Positions 8,120 to 13,825 of a stretch of DNA of 64,000 nucleotides are shown piece after piece. Below the pieces are notes generated by a model. That model searched no databases. It saw only the letters and a list, made by a program, of their open reading frames with translations, and was not told the origin of the DNA. Location: NCBI GenBank assembly GCA_024227565.1, contig JAAEUE010000015.1:1-64000 (forward strand), read 5' to 3'. Source of the stretch: Alphaproteobacteria bacterium. Lineage in GTDB: Bacteria > Pseudomonadota > Alphaproteobacteria > Rhizobiales > CAJQND01. A program made the translations under genes and the position numbers. How positions within the stretch are numbered: position 1 is the stretch's first letter; each line of letters opens with the position of its first letter.

Positions 8120-8839
8120 TTAGGCTGCGTGCTCGCTCAGCAGGCCGGGGCCCGCAGTTGAGGCAACGTTTGAGGCGCTCACCAGTTTTGTCCTGAGATG
8201 GTTTGCCATGTTTTGCTCAAGAACGGCGCGAATGTCGGGGTTGCGCGACAGGAAGCCGCGAAGGGTGGCCGCGTCGAACCTGAGGCACAGGACCTGGTCT
8301 GCGGCGCGCACGGTTGCCGACGCCGGCTCTCCGGTCAGGTAGGTGACCTCGCCGATCATCGCCCCGGCGTCGCAGCGGGCCACCAGCTTGTCATCAACCA
8401 TCACATCGGCCCGCCCGCCCGCCAGATAAATCAGATGGTGCACGGGCCGGCCCTGCTGGGTGAACACGGTGCCGGGTTCTGCTTTCCCCCACAAGCCAAT
8501 GTCGAGCAGCATGCGGGCCTGGGGCAGTGGCAGGCCTTGCAACATGGTGTCCGCGAACTGGCGCTCGTCCCTGGTGAAGTTCAGGCGGAAATTGACAAAG
8601 GCCATGCGGGTGATGCCCACCAGGCTGATGGTGATCCAGGCGGCTTGGATAATGGCTGACGACAGGTTGAAGCTGTGGATCAGGCTGGCCAAAACGCAAG
8701 ATGCGGCCATCATGTTGATGGTTGGGTAGAGATAGCCCTGGCCGCGCACAAGGCCAAGCTGGAGGGCGGCATAAGAGCCAAGATAAAGCGCAACACCGAC
8801 GATGTTCAAGAGATCTGGGCTGAAAACGGTATCAAGCAA
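8120..8839 (-). CDS. Membrane cyclic-nucleotide-binding protein with CBU_0592-like N-terminus
   Basis: 239 residues. Residues about 10-85 form three hydrophobic helices with the pattern NIVGVALYLGSYAALQLG...YPTINMMAAS...AAWITISLVGITR, which resembles the small CBU_0592 family of membrane proteins. Residues about 100-225 form a cNMP-binding beta barrel (FTQQGRPVHHLIYLAGGRA, GAMIGEVTYLTGEPASATV). The layout, three helices plus a cytosolic cNMP domain, recalls Popeye-domain proteins. There is no DNA-binding domain, so it is a sensor or scaffold, not a regulator of transcription. It lies 111 bases upstream of the Crp/Fnr gene on the same strand. Confidence 0.8.
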   Translation of the reverse strand: MLDTVFSPDLLNIVGVALYLGSYAALQLGLVRGQGYLYPTINMMAASCVLASLIHSFNLSSAIIQAAWITISLVGITRMAFVNFRLNFTRDERQFADTMLQGLPLPQARMLLDIGLWGKAEPGTVFTQQGRPVHHLIYLAGGRADVMVDDKLVARCDAGAMIGEVTYLTGEPASATVRAADQVLCLRFDAATLRGFLSRNPDIRAVLEQNMANHLRTKLVSASNVASTAGPGLLSEHAA

Positions 8840-8975
8840 GGGGGGCCCCCGGAGGTTTCTTATTTTGGGGGGAGGCTAGCGGTGTTGCGGCGGGGGGGCT
8901 GTGTCTTATGCCACAATTGGTATGATTTTTTTCACCGGTGGCGTGGGGCGCACTTGCCGTCTCCTGCCTGCCACT

Positions 8976-9115
8976 CGTCATCCCCGCGCAGGCATGACGG
9001 GGTGAGGGGCGCACAGTCACCCTCTTTCTCCCGCGCCCCTGCGCAGGCAGGGGCCCATAGCTCCGGGTGCGCGGCTTGCTCTGAGGTGTGGATCCCTGCG
9101 TTCGCAGGGATGCGG
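8976..9115. repeat. Dispersed palindromic element, copy 3 (compound)
   Basis: CGTCATCCCCGCGCAGGCAT is followed after about 40 bases by the hairpin CCCCTGCGCAGGCAGGGG and, at the end, GGATCCCTGCGTTCGCAGGG. It appears to be two partial elements placed together. Confidence 0.55.
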
Positions 9116-9424
9116 GGTGGGGGGCAGGGATGCCTGTTTGGGGGAGGGGGGAGCGCGCCGTGAGACGAGCAGGCCGGCGGCCCCCAGGTGCGCTCTTGGG
9201 GGCAAGAGCGCCGGGTGAGGGGCTTTAGGGGCGGGCGAGCCGTCCCCATTGTGTCCCCCAGCGCGTTGCCGCGCGGAGCCACCGGCCCGTGCACCCAAGT
9301 TCAACGCCCAAGGGCGCCCCACTTACGGCCTGAGCTTGGTTCAGAAGCCCAGACACCACCACGCAAAGGCAGGCCGTGGCGCGCCTTGCGTGTTGCCAAA
9401 GCGGGTGTGTGCACAGTAAACCGG

Positions 9425-9437
9425 AGGTTAGTTGAAG
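9425..9437. repeat. Left edge repeat of the TcmP cassette
   Basis: AGGTTAGTTGAAG here and AGGTTAGTCGAAG at 11605-11617 agree at 12 of 13 positions in the same orientation and bracket the AT-rich three-gene block. They could be attachment-site remnants or a target duplication; chance is not excluded because I looked for such a match after noting the block. Confidence 0.35.
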
Positions 9438-9493
9438 TGACCCCGGTCCCCCACCTGGCGCCCGGCAAGGCGGAAGGTGGAGCAGATGCGAGA

Positions 9494-9539
9494 ACGCCTA
9501 TGCACTCTCACAGTCCGTTTATAGGCGTATTTGATCAAA
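9494..9539. promoter_or_regulatory. Inverted repeat and palindrome upstream of the XRE gene
   Basis: Perfect arms ACGCCTAT (9494-9501) and ATAGGCGT (9521-9528) are 19 bases apart. Directly after comes the 10-bp palindrome TTTGATCAAA (9530-9539). Both lie within 70 bases of the XRE start codon, where an autoregulatory operator would be expected. Confidence 0.35.
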
Positions 9540-9561
9540 AATACAATATTAAAGTCCAAAA

Positions 9562-9801
9562 ATGATCACCGGAGCCCAAATTCGGGCAGCACGTGAGCTG
9601 CTTGGGATGAAGATTTCTCGTTTGGAGGAGCTTTCTGGCGTGAGTGAGGTGACCATTCGGCGGATGGAGAAGGACTTTGGTGTGCCTAGGGCGCGGAGTC
9701 CAAACGTTGATGCCGTTGAGAGAGCACTGGTCGCACAAGGCATACGGTTCATCGATGATGCAGAAGTAGGTGTTGCCCGCAAAAAGTATGACCCTAATTA
9801 G
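9562..9801 (+). CDS. Small XRE-type helix-turn-helix regulator
   Basis: 79 residues, almost entirely one HTH_3 domain: QIRAARELLGMKISRLEELS-GVSEVTIRRME (about 6-37), followed by a short helix and the tail RFIDDAEVGVARKKYDPN. Small regulators with a FID/E...GVR-like tail are common beside phage-derived and defence genes. The ATG follows AT-rich sequence with only a weak ribosome binding site. It is separated from tcmP by about 100 bases holding a good promoter, which it may control. Base composition is clearly more AT-rich than in the neighbouring genes, indicating recent acquisition. Confidence 0.85.
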   Translation: MITGAQIRAARELLGMKISRLEELSGVSEVTIRRMEKDFGVPRARSPNVDAVERALVAQGIRFIDDAEVGVARKKYDPN

Positions 9802-9843
9802 TCCGAAACTTCCAATACAAGCGAGAGGTGCAATGGCGGTGCA

Positions 9844-9872
9844 TTGACACTTCTGGTAGGGTGTTCTATTTT
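9844..9872 (+). promoter_or_regulatory. Sigma-70-type promoter of tcmP
   Basis: Perfect -35 TTGACA (9844-9849), 17-base spacer and -10 TATTTT (9867-9872, 4 of 6 consensus bases). Two copies of TGTTC (at 9862 and 9873) flank the -10 box and could be regulator contacts. The predicted transcript would start about 25 bases before the GTG start codon of tcmP. Confidence 0.55.
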
Positions 9873-9903
9873 TGTTCCATGATCGTTTAACTGGGGGTTG
9901 ATC

Positions 9904-10791
9904 GTGAACAGTCAAAAATTTGGAAGCACACATACTGAGACAAAACTTGATGCGATTGCTGAGTATCTAGCGATGTACACATACGCACTCAAGAAGCAGA
10001 ACTTCGAACTCGTATACTTCGATGCATTTGCAGGCACCGGTTCAATTGACATAGGACCGAGTAATTCTGACGAAGCTCAGGCCGACCTTCTCGCGGATGT
10101 TGAAGATGTTGGGCCAATTATTGATGGTTCTGCAAAACGTGCCCTGAAGGTCGAAAGGCCCTTTGATAAATACATTTTTGTCGAAGCGAACAGATCAAAG
10201 GCTACCGAACTCAACGGTCTTCGCGGAGAGTTTCCTGAACTGGCACACCGGATATTTGTTCGGCAGGGAGATGCAAACGCTGAACTCATTGCGTTTTGCA
10301 GAAACACAAACTGGCGTAGGACCCGCGCGGTTGTTTTTCTTGATCCATTCGGCAGTCAAACTGGTTGGGATACCGTTTGCGAAATTGCTAGAACGAAGGC
10401 AATTGATCTTTGGTATTTGTTTCCATCAATGTTGTGCGTTTATCGTCAAATCAGCCGTGAGGGAAAACTGAGTCCTGACAAGGAAGCGTCCATCAAATGG
10501 CTTATTGGGACCGATGACTGGCGAGCCGAATGGATCGCTACGGAAAAGCAGGAAGATCTTTTTGGAAATGTTAGGTCTGTTAGCGAAAAGCAGGTTAGCG
10601 TTGACGAAGTAACAAAATACATGATTCACAGGATGAGGGCAGAGTTTAAGGGCGGAGTTCTGGATTCATGGCTTCCGTTGGGGCCCAAAGGTCGACATTG
10701 GTACTCGCTCATATTCGCATGGGGTAATCCGAGCGGGAAGGCATCAGCTCTAACGACTAGTTTAGCAACGCATGTAATGAGGCGCAGTTGA
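9904..10791 (+). CDS. tcmP: Three-Cys-motif partner protein (methyltransferase-like)
   Basis: 295 residues from GTG at 9904, chosen because GGGGG (9893-9897) sits 6 bases upstream; the TTG at 9898 lies too close to it. The fold signals are those of a class I SAM-dependent methyltransferase: YFDAFAGTGS (about 38-47, motif I), YIFVEANRSKATEL (acidic end of strand 2), QGDANAEL, and FLDPFG in the motif IV position. It resembles the family named three-Cys-motif partner protein TcmP (TIGR04474), defined by its constant pairing with Gp37/Gp68-type proteins, as here one base downstream. A biochemical activity is, to my knowledge, not established. AT-rich, unlike the flanking core genes. Confidence 0.85.
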   Translation: MNSQKFGSTHTETKLDAIAEYLAMYTYALKKQNFELVYFDAFAGTGSIDIGPSNSDEAQADLLADVEDVGPIIDGSAKRALKVERPFDKYIFVEANRSKATELNGLRGEFPELAHRIFVRQGDANAELIAFCRNTNWRRTRAVVFLDPFGSQTGWDTVCEIARTKAIDLWYLFPSMLCVYRQISREGKLSPDKEASIKWLIGTDDWRAEWIATEKQEDLFGNVRSVSEKQVSVDEVTKYMIHRMRAEFKGGVLDSWLPLGPKGRHWYSLIFAWGNPSGKASALTTSLATHVMRRS

Positions 10792-10792
10792 G

Positions 10793-11599
10793 ATGGCAGG
10801 CCCCTCTGAAATTGAATGGACAGAAGCAACGTGGAATCCTGTTGCTGGGTGCACAATTCTCTCACCTGGTTGCACAAACTGCTATGCGATGCGTTTTGCT
10901 GCTCGGTTAGCTGCAATGGGAACCGAAAAGTACGCTGGTACGACTCGGAAATCAGGAGGACGGTACAAGTGGAATGGCAAAATCAAGTTGGATGAGGAGG
11001 CGCTAGCTGTTCCATATCGTTGGAAATCGGGCCGCCTCATTTTCGTGAATAGCATGTCAGACCTGTTCCACGAGGCTGTTCCGCTGGATTTTGTTCAACG
11101 TGTGTTCCGTACGATGGGGGAGACCCCGCAACATACCTATCAGGTGCTCACGAAGCGAGGCGAGCGACTCGAAAAACTGCCCGCACAACTGGATTGGACG
11201 CCGAACATTTGGATGGGTGTGAGCGTTGAAAATGCGGACTACAAGCACCGAATCGACCACCTTCGACGGTCCAATGCAGCAACAAAGTTTTTGAGTCTCG
11301 AGCCGCTACTCGGGCCACTAGAGAACCTTGATCTCAGTGGCGTCGATTGGGCCATTGCCGGGGGGGAAAGTGGACCTGGCGCACGGCCCATGGAGCAAGA
11401 TTGGGTGTTATCCATTCGAGATCAGTGCCTTGCGGCAAACGTTGCTTTCCACTTTAAGCAGTGGGGAGGCAAGAACAAGAAAAAGACCGGTCGGCTGCTG
11501 GAAGGTCGTACATGGGACGAATGGCCAGCAAGTTATCAGCGGCTGCAGCGGCAGGACGGGCATGAATTAAGGATCGCAACGGGCTCCCCGGTCCGTTGA
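10793..11599 (+). CDS. Gp37/Gp68-family three-Cys-motif protein (DUF5131)
   Basis: 268 residues. The N-terminus carries the family signature WNPVAGCTILSPGCTNCYA with Cys20, Cys27 and Cys30 (C-x6-C-x2-C), which could hold an iron-sulfur cluster or zinc; the spacing differs from the classical radical-SAM CxxxCxxC. Further family blocks are IFVNSMSDLFHE, YQVLTKRGERL, WMGVSVENADY, FLSLEPLLGPL, WAIAGGESGPGARP and HFKQWG. The family is named from mycobacteriophage proteins and is found in phages and genomic islands. The start codon lies one base after the tcmP stop, implying translational coupling and a two-protein system. Function unknown. Confidence 0.9.
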   Translation: MAGPSEIEWTEATWNPVAGCTILSPGCTNCYAMRFAARLAAMGTEKYAGTTRKSGGRYKWNGKIKLDEEALAVPYRWKSGRLIFVNSMSDLFHEAVPLDFVQRVFRTMGETPQHTYQVLTKRGERLEKLPAQLDWTPNIWMGVSVENADYKHRIDHLRRSNAATKFLSLEPLLGPLENLDLSGVDWAIAGGESGPGARPMEQDWVLSIRDQCLAANVAFHFKQWGGKNKKKTGRLLEGRTWDEWPASYQRLQRQDGHELRIATGSPVR

Positions 11600-11604
11600 C
11601 GTTC

Positions 11605-11617
11605 AGGTTAGTCGAAG
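11605..11617. repeat. Right edge repeat of the TcmP cassette
   Basis: AGGTTAGTCGAAG, 12 of 13 identical to 9425-9437. It begins 5 bases after the stop codon of the three-Cys gene and 8 bases before the start of the GC-rich oxidoreductase gene, that is, exactly where base composition changes. Confidence 0.35.
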
Positions 11618-11624
11618 CCCTTCC

Positions 11625-12578
11625 ATGCCCCCACCCCACCAAACCGGCATCATCGGCCTAGGCATCATGGGCACCCGCATGCTCGAACACATGGCCCTCC
11701 ACCCCGCCTTCTCCCCAACTCTTCTCTGGGACCCATCCCCCGCCGCCTGCCAAGCCGCCGCCCTCTGCCCGAGCGCCAAGATCGCCGCATCGCCCGAGGA
11801 GGTGATCGCCGGCGCCGAGGTGATCTATCTCGCCTGCCCGCCGAACCCGCGCAAAGCCTATGCCCTCAGCGCAGCTGGCGCCGGCAAGGCGGTTTTCCTG
11901 GAAAAACCCCTCGGCATCGATCTTGCCGAAAGCCGCGATCTGGTGGCCCGCCTCTCAGCCTCCGGCGTGCCCGCCGCGATGAACTTCACCCAAGCCGCCG
12001 GCGAGGCCCTGGCCCACATCACCGATGATGACGCCATGGGCGCAGCCGAGGGCATCGACATCGTCGTCACCTATCCCGCCTGGCCGCGGGCCTGGCAGGC
12101 AGACGCCGATTGGCTGCGCTTTGGCGCAGAAGGCGGCTTCACCCGCGAGGTGATCTCCCACTTCCTCTTCTTCAGCGCGCGCGTGCTGGGGCCGCTGCAG
12201 CTTAAATGGGCGAGGGCCAGCTATCCCGCCGATCCGGACTTGTGCGAAAGCCACATGGCGGCGCGGCTGGAGACGGCAGGTGGGGTGCCCGTGTCGGTGT
12301 TTGCCTCCGTGGGCGGCCAGCAGCCGGACCGCCAGGAGATGACCATCAAGGGCGCAGCCCGCACCTACCGGGTGGCTGAGTTCTACCTGCTCTCCGTCTC
12401 AGAGGGCGGGCCCTTCGAAGAGGTGGGCCCGCCGCCCGCCGATCCGCGCGCCGTCAGCCTGAAGGCCCAGCTGGATGAGCTGGACAAGGCCGTGCGCGGC
12501 CAGGCCCACAAGCTCGCCACCCCCGCCGAGGCGCTTGCGGTGCAGGAGCTGGTGGAGGCGATGCTGGCCCGCTCTTGA
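11625..12578 (+). CDS. Gfo/Idh/MocA-family oxidoreductase
   Basis: 317 residues. A Rossmann nucleotide-binding motif GIIGLGIMGTRMLEH lies at about 8-22; the strand YLACPPNPRKAYALSAAGAG and VFLEKPLGIDL (the EKP motif with catalytic/cofactor Lys) identify the Gfo/Idh/MocA type. The C-terminal half would form the substrate-binding alpha/beta domain (REVISHFLFFSARVLGP fits its conserved helix). Expected to oxidise or reduce a polyol, sugar or related ligand with NAD(P); the substrate is unknown. It is very GC-rich, in contrast with the preceding gene, so it belongs to the resident chromosome. No partner genes are adjacent. Confidence 0.85.
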   Translation: MPPPHQTGIIGLGIMGTRMLEHMALHPAFSPTLLWDPSPAACQAAALCPSAKIAASPEEVIAGAEVIYLACPPNPRKAYALSAAGAGKAVFLEKPLGIDLAESRDLVARLSASGVPAAMNFTQAAGEALAHITDDDAMGAAEGIDIVVTYPAWPRAWQADADWLRFGAEGGFTREVISHFLFFSARVLGPLQLKWARASYPADPDLCESHMAARLETAGGVPVSVFASVGGQQPDRQEMTIKGAARTYRVAEFYLLSVSEGGPFEEVGPPPADPRAVSLKAQLDELDKAVRGQAHKLATPAEALAVQELVEAMLARS

Positions 12579-12623
12579 GGCTGCATCCCTGCTTCTTTCC
12601 CCCGCATCCCTTTCCCACCCCAC

Positions 12624-12705
12624 CGTCATCCCTGCGCAGGCAGGGATCCAGAGCAGCACGCTCCAGGTTCCCGGCCCCTGGGTGCCTGCCTGCGCAGGCA
12701 TGACG
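12624..12705. repeat. Dispersed palindromic element, copy 4
   Basis: Begins CGTCATCCCTGCGCAGGCAG and ends GCCTGCCTGCGCAGGCATGA; the two ends are near inverted copies of each other, with GATCCAGAG and CCTGGGTG inside. It sits just downstream of the oxidoreductase stop codon and could also act in 3'-end formation. Confidence 0.65.
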
Positions 12706-12756
12706 GAGAGGGGGCAGGCATGACGGAGAGGGGGCAGGCATGACAGAGAGGGGGAG
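12697..12756. repeat. 20-bp tandem repeat, three copies
   Basis: GGCATGACGGAGAGGGGGCA is present twice without change and a third time with minor changes (GACAGAG, end GAGG). The first unit overlaps the GCATGACGG tail of the palindromic element at 12624-12705, so the array seems to have grown from the end of that element. Confidence 0.8.
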
Positions 12757-12812
12757 GTGCGCGCGCGCCGCGGCTTGTTGAACCCGCTATTCAGATCCCT
12801 TACATTAAGCTT

Positions 12813-13157
12813 GTGAAGCAAGACCGCAGCAAGTTTGGAACTGACCCGCGCTATCCCAACTGGAGTGGCGCTGTGCTCGATCCAAAATTCATCAACGCGG
12901 GCATCACCATTGCCCTGCTGGTGAATTTGGCCGCGATTGGGCTGGTGCATTACGACAAGCTTCAAACCCACAGCGCCTTTTGGGAGACAACGGCTCCCTT
13001 GCGGTTTCTCCTGGCGCTGGTGATCTGCGGCGCGACCCTGCTTCTCATCCGCCACACAGACCGCCTGGTGCAGTGGGGCGCCCGGGCCTTCGCCTGCGGG
13101 CTTCCCCTTGTGTTGAACGTTTTTTTGGTGCTGCAAAGATTGCCACTAAATAGTTGA
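12813..13157 (+). CDS. Small predicted membrane protein, unknown function
   Basis: 114 residues from a GTG at 12813. The first 25 residues are hydrophilic; three hydrophobic segments follow (about 27-48 INAGITIALLVNLAAIGLV, 62-80 PLRFLLALVICGATLLLI, 88-107 ARAFACGLPLVLNVFLVL). I recognise no family. The absence of frame breaks and a membrane-type residue pattern support it being real, but it has no operon partner and no clear ribosome binding site. It lies between two repeat-rich intergenic regions. Confidence 0.5.
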   Translation: MKQDRSKFGTDPRYPNWSGAVLDPKFINAGITIALLVNLAAIGLVHYDKLQTHSAFWETTAPLRFLLALVICGATLLLIRHTDRLVQWGARAFACGLPLVLNVFLVLQRLPLNS

Positions 13158-13445
13158 GATTAGGGTGTATCCCTCCAAAAGTCTGTTCATCTTCAGTGGC
13201 GGAAAACTACCAAAAATTGCGATTCTGCGAAACGAACCCAAATTCGCGTAAGCACCTGATTTTGCGCACCGATTAGCCCTGTTTAACCTTTTTGATTGCG
13301 TTTTTTGTTCATGTTGGGAGCTGAGGGCCAGGGGCCGCCGGTTCCCCCCGCCCTAAATCCCCCAAAGGCAGGGTTTTCTTAACCCGGCCCGTGTGTTACT
13401 CCACGCGATATGTGGATACCTTTGAATCAAGTCCCGGACACGTGT

Positions 13446-13516
13446 GCCCGAATTATGGGCGCCGTGTGAGGAGCACGGCTTGGGGCCTTCGCGCGCTTCC
13501 TGCGCGTTTCGTCCTC
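13446..13516 (+). ncRNA. Candidate small RNA or leader with three hairpins
   Basis: Hairpin 1: GCCC-gaattat-GGGC. Hairpin 2: GCCGTG-TGAGGAG-CACGGC, whose loop carries an anti-Shine-Dalgarno-like or ribosome-site-like AGGAG. Hairpin 3: CGCGC-GCTTCCT-GCGCG followed by TTTCGTCCTCTTT, which is terminator-like. Loops 2 and 3 share a 4-nt complementarity (AGGA / TCCT). I know no RNA family matching this, and no clear promoter was found. Confidence 0.25.
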
Positions 13517-13629
13517 TTTATTCTGAAATTCTGAACTGTTAGAGCGTTGCGCACCCAGTTCCGACTTACACTCTTTTGATGAGACCGACCGGTGGATGTT
13601 TCCTCCAAGTTGCCGACTTCTTCTGTCGC

Positions 13630-13694
13630 CCTCGGGCTTGACCCGAGGGCCCATGCTTCAGGGGTGCGGGTGGGTCCTCGGGTCAAGCCCGAGG
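13630..13694. repeat. Pair of 19-bp inverted repeats
   Basis: CCTCGGGCTTGACCCGAGG (13630-13648) and its exact reverse complement CCTCGGGTCAAGCCCGAGG (13676-13694) are separated by 27 bases. Each arm is itself nearly palindromic. Sequences of the form CCTCGGGTCAAGCCCGAGGA are frequent intergenic repeats in alphaproteobacterial genomes; this one differs in sequence from the CGTCAT elements but is similar in design. Confidence 0.75.
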
Positions 13695-13765
13695 ACGACA
13701 TGATGGAGCGAGGGCAACATGATGGAGCGAGGACGACGTGATGGGGCGAGACCGACACGATGGGG
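13690..13765. repeat. 19-bp tandem repeat, four copies
   Basis: CGAGGACGACATGATGGAG (13690-13708) is followed by three diverging copies: CGAGGGCAACATGATGGAG, CGAGGACGACGTGATGGGG and CGAGACCGACACGATGGGG. The first unit overlaps the last five bases of the inverted repeat before it, so, as at 12697, the array starts on the tail of a dispersed palindrome. Confidence 0.85.
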
Positions 13766-13817
13766 AAAGGGCGCAACGCCCTTTGGAAACATCACCGAAC
13801 ACGAACCTGAAAGGGCG
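13766..13817 (+). promoter_or_regulatory. Mutually exclusive hairpins over the ileS ribosome binding site
   Basis: Arm A AAAGGGCG (13766-13773), loop CAA, arm B CGCCCTTT (13777-13784), and a second copy of arm A (13810-13817). B can pair with A, or with the second copy, which contains the AAGGG ribosome binding site of ileS. A 12-bp palindrome GGCGCTAGCGCC (13814-13825) then abuts the ATG. This is a layout able to switch translation; function is inferred only. Confidence 0.35.
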
Positions 13818-13825
13818 CTAGCGCC

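Larger units (their letters stand above)
8840..9561. other. Repeat-rich intergenic region, left flank of the TcmP cassette
   Basis: About 720 bases without a credible gene. It holds a dispersed palindromic element (8976-9115), G-rich stretches, and towards its right end a sharp shift to AT-rich sequence (after about 9500) that marks the cassette. Small frames on both strands here are low-complexity readings of the repeats. No tRNA was recognised. Confidence 0.6.
13158..13825. other. Long leader/intergenic region before ileS
   Basis: About 670 bases without a protein gene. From left to right it holds AT-richer DNA (13200-13320), a cluster of three hairpins with a T-rich tail (13446-13510), a pair of 19-bp inverted repeats (13630-13694), a 19-bp tandem array (13690-13765) and alternative hairpins next to the ileS start (13766-13817). 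These are described separately. Confidence 0.6.

Noticed and set aside
9230..9330. Possible tRNA as an integration site for the cassette
   Set aside because: No cloverleaf or GTTCRANYC-type T-arm could be built from the sequence.
9188..9565. 125-codon plus-strand frame left of the XRE gene
   Set aside because: Low-complexity Pro/Arg/Gly reading through repeat-rich DNA and across the composition boundary.
10793..11599. Classical radical-SAM enzyme
   Set aside because: The Cys spacing is C-x6-C-x2-C rather than CxxxCxxC; Gp37/Gp68 family membership explains the motif better.
12697..13765. Possible CRISPR array
   Set aside because: The 19- and 20-bp units are directly adjacent with no unique spacers, and no cas genes are present.
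13158..13825. T-box or other known riboswitch for ileS
   Set aside because: No T-box consensus (AGGGTGGNACCGCG-like) is present, and T-boxes are not expected in alphaproteobacteria.
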